The notes under the pieces: generated by a model
What the model saw: only the letters and a program-made list of their open reading frames with translations
Database searches by the model: none
What the model was told of the DNA's origin: nothing
Position numbers and translations under genes: made by a program
Shown: in pieces, positions 1 through 10,102 of the stretch
Numbering within the stretch: position 1 is the stretch's first letter
How the letters are laid out: each line of letters starts with the position of its first letter
Assembly: GCF_000347635.1 (NCBI RefSeq)
Contig: NC_020514.1
Span: 434,001-498,000, forward strand
DNA from: Paraglaciecola psychrophila 170
GTDB taxonomy: Bacteria; Pseudomonadota; Gammaproteobacteria; Enterobacterales; Alteromonadaceae
Reading direction: 5' to 3'
Length of the DNA: 64,000 bases

Positions 1-2
1 TC

Positions 3-107
3 TTGATAGATCAAGATATTTTTACAACACCATCACAGAACATTTGGAAAACTCAAGTTCTAGAAACGTGGATTGCTGGTGAAAAGCGCTTTACAAAAGC
101 GCCTTAG
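3..107 (+). CDS. C-terminal end of an unrecognised protein (partial)
   Basis: A reading frame is open from the left edge of the window and ends in TAG, giving 34 residues that finish in AGEKRFTKAP. The stretch is rich in Trp, Gln and Thr, and I do not recognise a family. It runs towards the convergent GNAT gene, whose stop lies only about 15 bases downstream. The call rests only on the open frame and the convergent layout, so it could be a chance frame. Confidence 0.4.
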   Translation: MIDQDIFTTPSQNIWKTQVLETWIAGEKRFTKAP

Positions 108-121
108 TTTCGATAGTAAAA

Positions 122-636
122 TTAAGAGGCCAGATTGATTTGTACAAATCCGATCTTGGCCTCTGCAGCAGATAAAACCATATAAGCACAATTTTGCACG
201 TTATCTGGAAAGCGTTCTTCAGGATATTGTGTTTCAATAAAACCGAGTGATTGATAACAGTTGTAAGCGACTGTGTTGTCTTTGAATACAAACAAAGACG
301 CGCCTCTAGCTGATTGAGCTAAAAAGGCTTGTTCAAGTATTTTGTAATTAATACCTTAGCCAATCCTTGAGCGCGATATGTGGGGTTAACGGCGAGTCGG
401 CTAAGATGCTGATGTTCTAAGCGCCTATAGTATTGGCCAAAGGCCATCAGTTGCTGCTCATCGTTTAGCAGACAAAACGACTTGAAGTGATTTGCTGTTA
501 GATGTTTAATAAAGTCTTTGTCAGACATGGGGTAGGTCATATTTGGCCCACCCCATGTGTAAATTTTTGCATAAGTGTTAAACCAACTTTTTACCTGTAT
601 ATAATGATGTTCAGTAGGTTTATCAGTTAGCGTCAT
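122..636 (-). CDS. GNAT-family N-acetyltransferase, interrupted by a 1-base frameshift
   Basis: Read with one added base, this encodes a single-domain GNAT acetyltransferase of about 171 residues, which would transfer an acetyl group from acetyl-CoA to an unknown amine. The acetyl-CoA-binding signature RAQGLA follows the beta4 strand LSRLAVNP, and the expected C-terminal NCYQSLGF segment is present. That segment lies in another frame: the shift occurs in an AAAA run near 343-347 (minus strand), where one more A restores the frame to a TAA at 122-124. The start is the ATG at 636. An upstream in-frame ATG at 747 would overlap the metallo-hydrolase gene and adds non-family sequence. The protein is otherwise well preserved, so a sequencing error is as likely as a true pseudogene. 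Confidence 0.8.
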
Positions 637-670
637 TGGTTCAACTTTTCTGGTTACTGCGCGGTTTGAA

Positions 671-1533
671 TTATAAGCCTTTGTAGAGAGTGCTGATCCA
701 CTTTTCTTCAGTGATGAAATTCCACGCCCAAGCAGTGTATTTTTCACCTAAACCTTGTTCTACCGCATCGTCAAGACTGATACCTTCTGCTTTCATGCTT
801 TTTACCATGGCAGTAGTATCAACCAGCATATCCAATGCTTTTTGATAATCGGCTTTAGTGGCTAATTTACCGTGTCCAGGTATTATTTTAGTATCGTCTT
901 TCAGCATCCCAATCAATTTAGTTACGTTATTAATATAACCGGTAACCGTGCCTCCGCCATCTAAATCAATGTAGGGGAATCGCCCTTCAAAGAATAAATC
1001 TCCGGGGTGTAAAACATTGGCTTCTTCAAACCATACTACGCTATCACTGTCGGTATGACCTGCAGGCATATACATTACATTGATTGTGTCGCCATTAAAA
1101 TGAAACGTCATACCCTGTTGATAAGTAACAACAGGTAATTCGGCATGTGTATGATCTTCTTTATCGGCTAAACGTTTACGCACATTGTCATGTGCAAAAA
1201 TGGTACTACCTTTGGCTTCAGCAAAGTAGGCATTGGAACCTGTGTGATCACCGTGGTAGTGAGTGTTCACAATATATTTAATCGGTTGTTTTGAAATATC
1301 ACCAATAGCCATCGCTATTTTTCTGCTAGAGGAGCATATTGGTCATCAATGATTAATATACCTTCAGGACCAGCAGATACACCGATATTACCACCCATTC
1401 CCTCTAACATATGTACAGATCCACTCACAGGTTGACTGGTTATTTTGGCATCAGCCCACCTGTCTTGGGAAATAGCAGAGCTAGCTGAAAAAAGAGCGGT
1501 GATTGCAGTAACTAAAAGAATTTTTGAACGCAT
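671..1533 (-). CDS. Exported MBL-fold metallo-hydrolase, interrupted by a 1-base frameshift
   Basis: This is a metallo-beta-lactamase-fold hydrolase with an N-terminal signal peptide (MRSKILL, then a hydrophobic stretch ending ASSAISQ), so it is probably periplasmic. The zinc ligand motif THYHGDH, the later AGHTDSDS and the PGHGK motif are all present. The substrate cannot be told from sequence. The protein is split: the first 72 residues end at a TAG just after an AAAAA run near 1317-1322, and the rest continues in another frame from 1312 (MAIGDISKQ). One extra A gives an uninterrupted protein of about 287 residues, the normal size for the family. This suggests a homopolymer error or a very recent mutation. 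It is transcribed away from the NhaC gene. Confidence 0.82.
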
Positions 1534-1628
1534 AAATGTTGTCCTTTGATTAAAATTAAGTTAAGCCTAGACGTTTGCTACAACAGACTACAAACTATGA
1601 AACATACAAGACCGTTAAGATAACCCGC

Positions 1629-3356
1629 ATGTTTCAATTTACAAAACGTATCAGTTTTATTTTCTTTGTGCTCAGCCTGGTGACTGCGTTTTTTATTAAC
1701 TTCAATGTCAGCCCGACTTGGGTTGAATCCCAGTTGCAATATCAAACATACGACAATGAAATCGGACAGTTGGTTTACCGCGCCAGCGGTCAAGAGAGCG
1801 TGATAGAAGACCTTGTACCATACTCCGAGTCTCCTTTAAGACAATCAATGCTAAATATCCAACAAAGTAAACCTTCCCTGTTACAACAATGGGTTTATAA
1901 AAATACTACTGAGGATGTGGTTTTACTTAAAGCAGACTTCCATTTTGGTATTTGGTCATTATTGCCTGCTTTAGTCGCTGTTGCATTGTGCTTAATGACA
2001 CGTGAGCCTTTGGTTGCTCTATTTGGCGGAATAGTGATCGGCGCAGTGATGTTGGGACGATTCGATATCACTCATGAGGTATTCATACCTAACATAGGCA
2101 CATCAAGTGCAGCATCCATATTGATATTATACTTATGGCTGCTCGGAGGTTTGATGGGCATGTGGGCAAAAACAGGTGCGGCTAAGGCTTTTGCCGATCA
2201 TATGAGTCAACATTATGTAAAAGGACCACGTTCAGCCAAGGTTGTCACTTGGTTTTTAGGTTTAGTGTTTTTCCAAGGAGGCACTATGAGTACCGTATTG
2301 GTAGGCACAACGGTTAAACCCATCGCAGACAAGGCTGGGGTCAGTCACGAAGAACTCAGTTATGTAGTTGATTCTACTGCATCACCCATTGCGTCTATTA
2401 TTGCATTTAACGCTTGGCCAGCCTATATACAAGCCTTCTTGTTCATTCCTGGGGTCGCATTTTTAGCCACAGAAAATGATAGAATCGCGTTCTTTTTTGC
2501 CAGTATTCCTTTTAGTTTCTATGCAATATTTGCAGTTTTAGGTACTTTGTTACTGAGTCTCAACATTACTACTTTTAGTGGCTCCCCCCTTAAAAAAGCA
2601 ATGAAACGAGTGACTGAAACCGGTGAATTAGATGCGCCTGACGCTTCCCCTATTAGTGCTAAAGAATTACATCAAAGTCAAGTGCCAGAGGGATATACAG
2701 CTCATAGGTTAGAGTTTATTTTACCTTTAGTGAGCTTAATTATTATCGCCGTTGGTTCATACTTTGTAACGGGTTCGCCACAAATTCATTGGGCCTTTTC
2801 AGGGGCCTTATTTTTGTCTATTTTCATGGCACTAGCAAAAGGTATGGCACTTAAACAAGTGTTAGACGGCTTTGGAAATGGTTTAAAAGGAGTGGTGGTT
2901 GCGTCGGTCATATTAATGTTTGCCTTAACCATAGGTGTGCTAAGTAAACAGTTGGGTGGAGGCATTTATTTGGTCGAATCTTTGGGCGAGCACATTCCAT
3001 ACTGGTGTTTACCCATAATCTTACAACTTATGACCATGGTTATCGCTTTTTCAACCGGTACCAGTTGGGGCACTTACGCCATCGCTTTTCCCTTAGGTTT
3101 GCCTCTGGCATGGACTATCGCCCAGAGCCAGGGCTTAGGTAATCCCGAACTGTTTATGATGGTGTGTTTCGCTACCATTTTGAATGGCAGTGTATACGGT
3201 GATCAGTGCTCACCTATCTCAGACACAACTATTTTAAGTTCTATGACCACGGGTTGCGATTTAATGGACCATGTAAAATCGCAGATAGTGCCTGCCACTT
3301 TCGCGGCATTGTTAGCTGCGGTATTGTGGACCTCCACAGTTTTGTTTTTTGCATAG
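1629..3356 (+). CDS. NhaC-family Na+/H+ antiporter
   Basis: This is a polytopic inner-membrane protein of about 575 residues belonging to the NhaC antiporter family. It would exchange Na+ for H+, or a related amino-acid/amine pair, across the inner membrane. The family hallmark YGDQCSPISDTT lies near the C-terminus, and many hydrophobic helices are visible (LYLWLLGGLMG, VVVASVILMFALTIGV). A loop of about 90 residues after the first helix is predicted to be outside the cytoplasm. I chose the ATG at 1629. A TTG at 1575 in the same frame would add 18 polar residues before the first membrane segment and has no better ribosome site. It is divergent from the MBL gene and followed by a hairpin terminator. 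In a marine organism it plausibly works alongside the sodium pump encoded at 7.6-13.4 kb. Confidence 0.85.
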   Translation: MFQFTKRISFIFFVLSLVTAFFINFNVSPTWVESQLQYQTYDNEIGQLVYRASGQESVIEDLVPYSESPLRQSMLNIQQSKPSLLQQWVYKNTTEDVVLLKADFHFGIWSLLPALVAVALCLMTREPLVALFGGIVIGAVMLGRFDITHEVFIPNIGTSSAASILILYLWLLGGLMGMWAKTGAAKAFADHMSQHYVKGPRSAKVVTWFLGLVFFQGGTMSTVLVGTTVKPIADKAGVSHEELSYVVDSTASPIASIIAFNAWPAYIQAFLFIPGVAFLATENDRIAFFFASIPFSFYAIFAVLGTLLLSLNITTFSGSPLKKAMKRVTETGELDAPDASPISAKELHQSQVPEGYTAHRLEFILPLVSLIIIAVGSYFVTGSPQIHWAFSGALFLSIFMALAKGMALKQVLDGFGNGLKGVVVASVILMFALTIGVLSKQLGGGIYLVESLGEHIPYWCLPIILQLMTMVIAFSTGTSWGTYAIAFPLGLPLAWTIAQSQGLGNPELFMMVCFATILNGSVYGDQCSPISDTTILSSMTTGCDLMDHVKSQIVPATFAALLAAVLWTSTVLFFA

Positions 3357-3366
3357 TCTGATTTTA

Positions 3367-3401
3367 ATTGTGGCTTGTTGGTCAAAAGCCACAATATTTT
3401 T
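3367..3401 (+). terminator. Rho-independent terminator after the NhaC gene
   Basis: A perfect 10-base stem ATTGTGGCTT/AAGCCACAAT with a 9-base loop is followed by ATTTTT. It starts about 10 bases after the stop codon of the antiporter gene. Confidence 0.85.
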
Positions 3402-3554
3402 GTGCTTATGATGCGAAAGGTCATTTTGCAAAGGGGATGATGGGATAAAGTATTATGGGCTAAAGATAATTGTGAAACAGTTAAAAGATAAAATGAGAGC
3501 ACGGATATTAAACCTTTTTAAATAATACCCAGCTCCATTCGCCAACCTAATTTA

Positions 3555-3764
3555 TCATCCAATATACATAAACCTGGGTATTGTTTCGCCGTTCACTTTT
3601 ACAGTTTCGATAAACATACTCAAGGGTCGCACCCATAGAGCTCTTTCACCGTATAGAGGCCGATAAACCACTAATTCAGTTTCGTCTTCAGAGTGTTTAG
3701 CAACACCAATCACTTCGTATTCATTTCCTTTGTAATGACGGTAACGCCCAATTTCCAATGACAT
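3555..3764 (-). CDS. DUF1653 family small protein
   Basis: A 69-residue protein matching the DUF1653 family in length and pattern: GRYRHYKGNEYEVIG at the start, then YRPLYGE and LWVRPLSMF. The family is a compact beta-barrel-like domain of unknown function, widespread in bacteria. There is no signal peptide, so it should be cytoplasmic. It lies 25 bases downstream of the MFS transporter gene on the same strand and may be co-transcribed with it. Confidence 0.8.
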   Translation of the reverse strand: MSLEIGRYRHYKGNEYEVIGVAKHSEDETELVVYRPLYGERALWVRPLSMFIETVKVNGETIPRFMYIG

Positions 3765-3789
3765 ATTTTTTCCTTGTTGTTAGGGGATT

Positions 3790-4974
3790 CTATTGTTGTG
3801 TCGCAGACTGTTTTTTCCTGAACTGCTGCCATGTGATGATAAGTAATTGCACCGCGATGATAACAAAGCTAGCAAGCAATAAGCCGCGCCAATTAATTAG
3901 GTTGAGAAATACGCCTGCACTTAACGCTGCAGACGCTTGACAACCAAACACCAAAAATTCATTGAGACCTTGGACTTTAAATCTTTCGGTTGGCTGATAA
4001 CTTTGAGTCAGTAAAACCGTGCCCCCAACAAACAAAAAATTCCAGCCGATGCCTAATAATACCAAAGCGATCCAATAATTCAGCCACTCGCTGCCAGTTA
4101 ATGCGATTAGAATAGTGGCGATATAGGCGGATAACCCTAAATAGATTATTTTTGAAGTGCCTAATTTACTGATCAACCAACCACTGAACAATGATGGGAA
4201 AAACATTGCGAAAATATGGCTTTGGATTACCCACTTTGTATCCTGCAAAGAATAAGCTTCATGGACGTGCATATGCACAGGGGTGGCGGTCATAATAAAG
4301 CTCATCAAGGCATAACCTACAACTGATGCGGTAACAGCAAGTATAAAGACTGGTTGCCGTGCTATCACATTTAATTCACGTCCTGTATCCACAGATTTTG
4401 CTGTGACAACATGTGTATTATCAATTTGAGTAAAAAGTAAGCTGCATAGCAACAGTAAGGCTGTTGTTAAATAAAATCCACCGACAAAAGCTTGATCTGT
4501 GACCAGCTGACCAAGAGTCACTAACTCTGGACCTAGGATAGCCGCAACTAACCCCCCCAATAACACAGTCGAAGCTGCCTTAGGTATCAACTCAACAGAG
4601 ACTGATTCCATAGCCGCAAAACGAATTTGCTGAATCGCAGACATCATCATACCCAATAAAAACGCAGATATAACCAGTCCCCCAAAACTGTTGTCGGCGA
4701 TACTCGCAGCGGCTAATAGCGTGACCAGAGCACCCAGAATGGTTGCTGTAATAAATACAGGCTTTCTACCAAATTGCTGCATCAAACGTGTGATAGGCAT
4801 CACACCACAAGCGGTACCTACAATACTCATGGCAAGAGGCAAGGTGGACCATTTGGGATCAGGGGTAAGCTGAGCACCCAAAACACCACCCGCTAATACC
4901 AGCATAGTGCCAGCGCTCATCGCTAGGGCTTGAATGAGAGTTAATAGCCAAACATTGACGGGCATTCTTTGCAC
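3790..4974 (-). CDS. Major facilitator superfamily transporter
   Basis: A 394-residue integral membrane protein with about 12 hydrophobic segments and the MFS loop motif between helices 2 and 3 (QQFGRKPVF). It should be a secondary transporter in the inner membrane, by fold class a drug or metabolite exporter; the substrate is unknown. The C-terminus ends in a short basic tail (WQQFRKKQSATQQ). The ATG at 4974 is followed three codons later by another possible ATG. It is probably the first gene of a pair with the DUF1653 gene. Confidence 0.8.
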   Translation of the reverse strand: MQRMPVNVWLLTLIQALAMSAGTMLVLAGGVLGAQLTPDPKWSTLPLAMSIVGTACGVMPITRLMQQFGRKPVFITATILGALVTLLAAASIADNSFGGLVISAFLLGMMMSAIQQIRFAAMESVSVELIPKAASTVLLGGLVAAILGPELVTLGQLVTDQAFVGGFYLTTALLLLCSLLFTQIDNTHVVTAKSVDTGRELNVIARQPVFILAVTASVVGYALMSFIMTATPVHMHVHEAYSLQDTKWVIQSHIFAMFFPSLFSGWLISKLGTSKIIYLGLSAYIATILIALTGSEWLNYWIALVLLGIGWNFLFVGGTVLLTQSYQPTERFKVQGLNEFLVFGCQASAALSAGVFLNLINWRGLLLASFVIIAVQLLIITWQQFRKKQSATQQ

Positions 4975-5038
4975 TAATACGCTTCCTTGTTAACTTGAGG
5001 CAGAAATATCTGTTTATAGTGTAACGATTTGGAGGGAT

Positions 5039-6100
5039 TTAGTCTGCTGTATGTGAAAACGAAAAAGCTAATTGTTGACTGTTTTCAGTTTCTGCTAAGG
5101 CAACATGTAGTCCCACCAATCTAATGCCTCTATTTGCTTGACGTGAAAGCCCTTTAGTTAATAATGTAAGAAAGTATTCTCTGTTTAATCGTTGGCATCT
5201 ATGTTCAACGGTGGTTTGTTGAAAATCGTTGAATTTTAATTTTATGCCCTGACTTTGAATTTTAGATTTTGTTTTAGCTAAACGTTTTTCCAATAACGGA
5301 AATAGATCGTCGATCATTTTTATACAGTCTTCTTCTGTGCGAATGTCTTCGGCCAAGGTTCGCTCTACTCCTACAGATTTGCGCTGTCTGGCAAGACTTA
5401 GGTTTCGGTTATCGATACCATGGCTTCGATCCCAAATAACAGAGCCAAATTTACCAAAACGTTTGATTAAGTCCTCAAAGGGAAACTGACGCACGTCAGC
5501 ACAGCTATACAAACCAATATTGTGTAACTTAGCTAAGGTGACTTTGCCCACACCAGGGATCTTACCTAGGGGTAACCCAATCACGAAATCGTCTAATTTT
5601 TCAGGAGTGATCACACATATGCCATTAGGCTTATTTTCATCACTGGCGATTTTTGCTACAAACTTACATGACGCCACGCCCGCTGATGCAGTGAGTTGAG
5701 TCTCTTGAAAAATAGTACGTCTTATATCTTCGGCAATTAATGTTGCGCTGCCTGAAAACAAGTCGCAATCAGATACGTCTAAATAGGCCTCGTCTAATGA
5801 CAGCGGTTCTATTTTGTCGGTGTATCTACTGAATATTTCACGAATTTGTTCAGATATTTCACTGTATAAGGCCATCCTTCCTGGGGCTAATACCAAATCA
5901 GGGCAGAGCTTTATGGCGTGTGAAATGGCCATAGCTGAACGCACTCCAAATTTACGAGCTTGATAATTGCAGGTAGATATAACACCGCGCCTATCAGAAC
6001 TACCGCCTATGGCTAACGGTACATTCCGATATTCTGGATTGTCGCGCATCTCAACGGCTGCATAATAGCAGTCCATATCGATGTGGATGATTTTCCTCAA
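5039..6100 (-). CDS. dinB: DNA polymerase IV (Y-family translesion polymerase)
   Basis: A 353-residue Y-family polymerase that inserts bases opposite damaged templates. The catalytic carboxylates are visible in [14 protein letters not shown] and [13 protein letters not shown], and the steric region [13 protein letters not shown] is present. The helix-hairpin-helix thumb ([12 protein letters not shown]) and the little-finger domain follow. The length equals that of E. coli DinB. No LexA-type site was clear upstream. It lies downstream of nqrM on the same strand, but a long hairpin separates them, so it probably has its own promoter. Confidence 0.95.
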   Translation of the reverse strand: MRKIIHIDMDCYYAAVEMRDNPEYRNVPLAIGGSSDRRGVISTCNYQARKFGVRSAMAISHAIKLCPDLVLAPGRMALYSEISEQIREIFSRYTDKIEPLSLDEAYLDVSDCDLFSGSATLIAEDIRRTIFQETQLTASAGVASCKFVAKIASDENKPNGICVITPEKLDDFVIGLPLGKIPGVGKVTLAKLHNIGLYSCADVRQFPFEDLIKRFGKFGSVIWDRSHGIDNRNLSLARQRKSVGVERTLAEDIRTEEDCIKMIDDLFPLLEKRLAKTKSKIQSQGIKLKFNDFQQTTVEHRCQRLNREYFLTLLTKGLSRQANRGIRLVGLHVALAETENSQQLAFSFSHTAD

Positions 6101-6160
6101 TATTGACCTGACAAAATAACTGTATGTATATTCAGTATTTTGCCGGATTGCTAGAATATA

Positions 6161-6205
6161 TCAATATAAAAAAACGCCAGACTAGCTGACGTTTTTTTAT
6201 ATTGA
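6161..6205. terminator. Long hairpin, probable bidirectional terminator after nqrM
   Basis: Two 20-base arms (left 6161-6180, right 6186-6205) form an inverted repeat with one mismatch around a 5-base loop ACTAG. The arms end in runs of A and T, so either strand would give a stem followed by U residues. It lies just downstream of the nqrM stop codon and upstream of dinB. Confidence 0.8.
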
Positions 6206-6219
6206 TTGTCAGTGCTAGT

Positions 6220-6453
6220 TTATAAAATTTGGTCTTTTTTCCATTCATCCAATTTTGTTTGTCTAGCTTGTTCTTTTTCCAAACGCATTTTTTTGCGATC
6301 GCACGGCTCAGGACAATCACAAGCTTTAGCAATACCCAAAGCGCCTAAACCACCACAACTACCGGCTATTGTTTTTTGCTGGAATATGTAACCGACAGAC
6401 ATAGCTACGACTACGACTAAAAAAAATACAAATGCGAGAATAAAGGTACTCAA
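6220..6453 (-). CDS. nqrM: Na+-NQR maturation protein NqrM
   Basis: A 77-residue protein with one N-terminal membrane helix (about residues 3-23) and four cysteines at 33, 45, 47 and 51 (SCGGLG, ACDCPEPC), followed by a charged tail. This is the NqrM family, required in Vibrio for delivery of iron to the NqrD/NqrE subunits. The order nqrF-apbE-nqrM is the usual one. It lies 42 bases downstream of apbE on the same strand and is probably co-transcribed with it. Confidence 0.92.
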   Translation of the reverse strand: MSTFILAFVFFLVVVVAMSVGYIFQQKTIAGSCGGLGALGIAKACDCPEPCDRKKMRLEKEQARQTKLDEWKKDQIL

Positions 6454-6494
6454 AACTTGACTCCAATACTGTTTATTACGTTAATGATATTGTC

Positions 6495-7514
6495 TCAGTG
6501 AACAGTCACAAGCTGCGCAAACTTATTACTAGTATACTCGTTAAATCCGTCTTTTTCTTTAGTAATCAGTAATACTGCAATATCGTATTTGTCTGCTAAT
6601 GCTAATGCCTTTTCCTTACCCATTACTATAAGAGCTGTGGCTAAACCATCAGCAGTCATTGATGACGGATGGATCACTGTTACAGATACCACGTTGTGCG
6701 TAATCGGGTAACCTGTGTTTGGATCAATCAGGTGAGAATAACGCACTCCGTCTTGTTCGTAATAAATTCGATAATCGCCAGACGTTGCCACCGCATTATC
6801 GCCAATACTAATGATTTCTTGTGCCGTGCGTTGTTCGGCTTCGGGTTTTTCAATAGCAATTTTCCATGCTTCACCTGAGGCTTTTACTCCTGACAACCGC
6901 ATTTCTCCGCCTATTTCTACAAGTAAGTTTTCAATCTTATAGGTCTGTAAAAGCAGTGTAATCTGATCTACTGCGTATCCTTTAGCTATAGTCGATAAGT
7001 CGACGTATAGATTAGGATTTGTTTTACTGGCCCAAGTCGGCCCTATTATTAGTTTCTCTAGTCCAACTAATTGTCGAGTAGCCTGAATAAGTTTATCTGA
7101 TGGAATTTTTTCAGGTCGGCTTTGCGGTCCAAATCCCCAAAGGTTGACCAAAGGACCTACTGTTACATCTAATAATCCACCACTTATTTTCCCTAAGCGT
7201 TTTGCTTCTTTTAATACTTCAATTGTTTGTAATGACATCGGAAAAGGTTCAATACTTTTCCATTGATTGAACTGACTTAGCTCAGAGTCTTTAATGTACG
7301 TAGACATGAGTTGGTTTATATCTAGCAAAAGTTGGTCAATTTGTTCTTTTAGAATCTTTTCATCCAGTTTATCAACTGTTACAAACTTAATGTTATATGT
7401 GGTGCCCATAGTTGGGCCTGTTAGATAGCTTTCTTGCACCACGGCGGGTGAGCAGGCTATCAATATTGTGCTGAGAAAGATAATTAAAAGTCTGACTTTT
7501 AAGAATGTGTACAT
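6495..7514 (-). CDS. apbE: FAD:protein FMN transferase (lipoprotein)
   Basis: ApbE moves FMN from FAD onto the acceptor threonines of NqrB and NqrC. The protein begins with a lipoprotein signal ending LIAC, so it is anchored at the periplasmic side of the inner membrane. Family motifs GPTMGTTYNI, DLSTIAKGYAVD, VEIGGE and HLIDPNTGYPI are present. The frame can be extended to an ATG at 7568, but that extension runs through the nqrF terminator hairpin. The ATG at 7514 (MYTFLKVRLL) puts the hydrophobic signal at the N-terminus and gives 339 residues, so I prefer it. Confidence 0.92.
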   Translation of the reverse strand: MYTFLKVRLLIIFLSTILIACSPAVVQESYLTGPTMGTTYNIKFVTVDKLDEKILKEQIDQLLLDINQLMSTYIKDSELSQFNQWKSIEPFPMSLQTIEVLKEAKRLGKISGGLLDVTVGPLVNLWGFGPQSRPEKIPSDKLIQATRQLVGLEKLIIGPTWASKTNPNLYVDLSTIAKGYAVDQITLLLQTYKIENLLVEIGGEMRLSGVKASGEAWKIAIEKPEAEQRTAQEIISIGDNAVATSGDYRIYYEQDGVRYSHLIDPNTGYPITHNVVSVTVIHPSSMTADGLATALIVMGKEKALALADKYDIAVLLITKEKDGFNEYTSNKFAQLVTVH

Positions 7515-7530
7515 GGTGTATTTTGACTCT

Positions 7531-7556
7531 ATAAAAAAAGGGGCATAAAGCCCCTT
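7531..7556 (-). terminator. Rho-independent terminator at the end of the nqr operon
   Basis: On the minus strand the stem AAGGGGC/GCCCCTT with loop TTTAT is followed by a run of T. It sits about 35 bases after the nqrF stop. It should attenuate readthrough into apbE, which starts just after it at 7514. Confidence 0.8.
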
Positions 7557-7589
7557 ATAAACTGTCACTAGATTAAGAATTTAGTGTTA

Positions 7590-8822
7590 TTAACCGCCGA
7601 AGTCATCCAACATAATGTTTTCGTCTTCTACGCCTAACTCTTTAAGCATATTTATGACTGCTGCGTTCATCATTGGTGGACCACACATGTAAAATTCACA
7701 ATCTTCTGGTGCCGGGTGGTTTTTTAGATAATTTTCCAAAAGGACATTATGTATAAAACCTGTATCACCTTTCCAATTATCTTCAGGTTGAGGATCCGAC
7801 AAAGCAACATGCCATTTAAAGTTTTCATTCTCTTTCTGAAGCATATCGAAATCTTCAACATAAAACATTTCACGCAAAGAACGAGCGCCGTACCAAAATG
7901 TAATGGGACGAGTTGAACGTATTCTACGAAGCTGATCGAATATATGCGAACGCATAGGTGCCATTCCCGCACCACCACCAACAAATACCATTTCAGCAGA
8001 GGAGTCTTTGGCGTAGAACTCACCAAATGGACCTGAGATAGTGGCTTTATCGCCTTCTTTCAAGCTCCAGATATAAGATGACATTTTACCTGCTGGTAAG
8101 GTTAGGTTATTAGGTGGCGGCGAAGCGACTCGCACATTCAACATAATAATCCCTGCTTCCTCAGGGTAGTTGGCCATTGAATAAGCGCGGATAGTCTCTT
8201 CTTCAACTTTAGATTCGATGTTAAAGAAACCAAAGCGTTCCCAATCGCCACGATATTCTTCAGGAATATCGAAGTCTTTGTACTTAACATGGTGAGGTGG
8301 CGCTTCAATTTGAATGTAACCTCCGGCTCTGAAAGGAACACTTTCGCCATTAGGTATCTTCAATACAAGTTCTTTGATAAAAGTGGCTTTGTTGTCATTC
8401 GAGACAACTTCGCAGTCCCACTTTTTGATACCAAAAATCTCTTCTTCTAACTCAATATCCATATTTTCTTTAATAGACACCTGACAGGACAAGCGACATC
8501 CCTGTTTAGCATCTTTCTTGCTAATGTGATCAACTTCAGTAGGTAAAAGCTCTCCGCCACCGGCTTTAATATCAACTCGACATTGACCACAAGTACCACC
8601 TCCGCCACATGCAGAAGAAACAAAGATACCTGCATTAGCCAAGGCACCTAAAAGCTTGTCACCAGGTTGAGCTGTGATTGATGCTTCAGCACCACCATTA
8701 ATTGTAATAGTGATTTCGCCTTCTGGCACCAGTTTAGATTTTGCAAACATGATAATAAATACTAACGCTAAAACGATAGCGATAAACATACCTACACCAA
8801 GATAAATTTCATTCGGATTCAT
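7590..8822 (-). CDS. nqrF: Na+-translocating NADH:quinone reductase subunit F
   Basis: The electron-entry subunit of Na+-NQR, 410 residues. It has one N-terminal membrane helix (about 7-27) and a 2Fe-2S ferredoxin domain with ligands at Cys72, Cys78, Cys81 and Cys113 ([14 protein letters not shown]). The FAD/NADH-binding reductase domain follows ([32 protein letters not shown]). It oxidises NADH at the cytoplasmic face and passes electrons to NqrD/E and NqrC. It is the last gene of the nqrABCDEF operon, 23 bases after nqrE. Confidence 0.97.
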   Translation of the reverse strand: MNPNEIYLGVGMFIAIVLALVFIIMFAKSKLVPEGEITITINGGAEASITAQPGDKLLGALANAGIFVSSACGGGGTCGQCRVDIKAGGGELLPTEVDHISKKDAKQGCRLSCQVSIKENMDIELEEEIFGIKKWDCEVVSNDNKATFIKELVLKIPNGESVPFRAGGYIQIEAPPHHVKYKDFDIPEEYRGDWERFGFFNIESKVEEETIRAYSMANYPEEAGIIMLNVRVASPPPNNLTLPAGKMSSYIWSLKEGDKATISGPFGEFYAKDSSAEMVFVGGGAGMAPMRSHIFDQLRRIRSTRPITFWYGARSLREMFYVEDFDMLQKENENFKWHVALSDPQPEDNWKGDTGFIHNVLLENYLKNHPAPEDCEFYMCGPPMMNAAVINMLKELGVEDENIMLDDFGG

Positions 8823-8845
8823 TTAACTATTCCTCAAAGTGCCGT

Positions 8846-9454
8846 TTACAGTGCTATGCCGGTAAATGATTGGAAACCAAGCGCCATCAGTCCAGTAATC
8901 ATAAATACTGAACCCAAACCTCGAATGCCTTCCGGCATGTCTGCATATTTAAGTTTTTCACGTACTGCGGCAAGTAAGGTGATAGCTATCGCCCAACCTA
9001 AACCACTGCCCACACCGTAAACAATGCTTTCACTGAAGTTATATTCACGTTGTATCGCGAATGCAACACCACCAAAAATCGCACAATTTACTGTGATAAG
9101 GGGTAAGAATATCCCAAGTGCGTTATACAACGCAGGGAAAAACTTATCCAACGTCATTTCCAATATTTGTACTAACGCAGCTATTACGCCTATAAAGGTC
9201 AAAAAGCTCAAAAAGCTTAAATCTGCTTCTGGGAAACCAGCCCAGCCGAGTGCTCCTGGCGCTAAGATATTTACAAATATGACCTGATTGACAGGAACTG
9301 AAATTCCTAAAACAACGATTACTGCGACTCCTAAACCCATGGCTGTTTTAACTTTTTTGGATACTGCCAAAAAAGTACACATACCTAAGAATAAGGACAA
9401 AGCCATGTTTTCAATGAAAACAGATTTTACAAAAATACTAATATAATGTTCCAT
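8846..9454 (-). CDS. nqrE: Na+-NQR subunit E
   Basis: A 202-residue membrane subunit with six predicted helices. The conserved [12 protein letters not shown] and FGGVAFAI segments hold cysteines (CTFL, NCAIFGG) that help coordinate the iron centre between NqrD and NqrE. The subunit mediates electron transfer across the membrane from the NqrF iron-sulphur cluster. Its start is 3 bases from the nqrD stop, so translation is probably coupled. Confidence 0.97.
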   Translation of the reverse strand: MEHYISIFVKSVFIENMALSLFLGMCTFLAVSKKVKTAMGLGVAVIVVLGISVPVNQVIFVNILAPGALGWAGFPEADLSFLSFLTFIGVIAALVQILEMTLDKFFPALYNALGIFLPLITVNCAIFGGVAFAIQREYNFSESIVYGVGSGLGWAIAITLLAAVREKLKYADMPEGIRGLGSVFMITGLMALGFQSFTGIAL

Positions 9455-9457
9455 GAA

Positions 9458-10090
9458 TTATCCCTTTGGCTCGACTTGTGCTGGACGTATAGTTCGGATT
9501 ACCCAGATTAGGCCACCAATCAAAAAGAAAGAGCTGAAAGGTAAAATCAATAAACCATTGCCCTGATACCAGCCTCCATTTTGAATTAAAGGTAATATTT
9601 CAAAACCTAACAACGTACCAAAACCAAATAACTCTTTGATAGTTCCAATGATGATTAACACCACGGAGTAACCTATGCCGTTGCCAAGGCCATCGAGAAA
9701 AGACATAAAGGGAGGACTCTTCATCGCGTAGGCTTCTGCTCGTCCCATAACGATGCAGTTAGTAATAATCAAACCAACAAACACCGAAAGCTGTTTCGAT
9801 ATCTCATATGAGTATGCTTTCAAAACTTGATCAACCACTATTACCAAAGAAGCAATAATAGTCATTTGAATAATGATCCTTACGCTCGAGGGTATATGAT
9901 TACGGATCAGAGAGATAAACAAGTTAGAAAATGCGGTTACTGTCGTCAATGCTAACGACATGACCAATGCAGTTTCCAACTTGGTAGTTATCGCCAAGGC
10001 CGAACATACGCCCAGTACTTGTAATGCTATTGGGTTATTGTTCAGAACGGGTCCGAACAATACCTTTTTCATTTCTTTAATTTCAGCCAT
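9458..10090 (-). CDS. nqrD: Na+-NQR subunit D
   Basis: A 210-residue membrane subunit homologous to NqrE in inverted topology. The conserved [13 protein letters not shown] and [13 protein letters not shown] segments are visible, each with a cysteine that contributes to the intramembrane iron site. It lies between nqrC (12-base gap) and nqrE (3-base gap). Confidence 0.97.
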   Translation of the reverse strand: MAEIKEMKKVLFGPVLNNNPIALQVLGVCSALAITTKLETALVMSLALTTVTAFSNLFISLIRNHIPSSVRIIIQMTIIASLVIVVDQVLKAYSYEISKQLSVFVGLIITNCIVMGRAEAYAMKSPPFMSFLDGLGNGIGYSVVLIIIGTIKELFGFGTLLGFEILPLIQNGGWYQGNGLLILPFSSFFLIGGLIWVIRTIRPAQVEPKG

Positions 10091-10102
10091 TGTGTGGATC
10101 CC

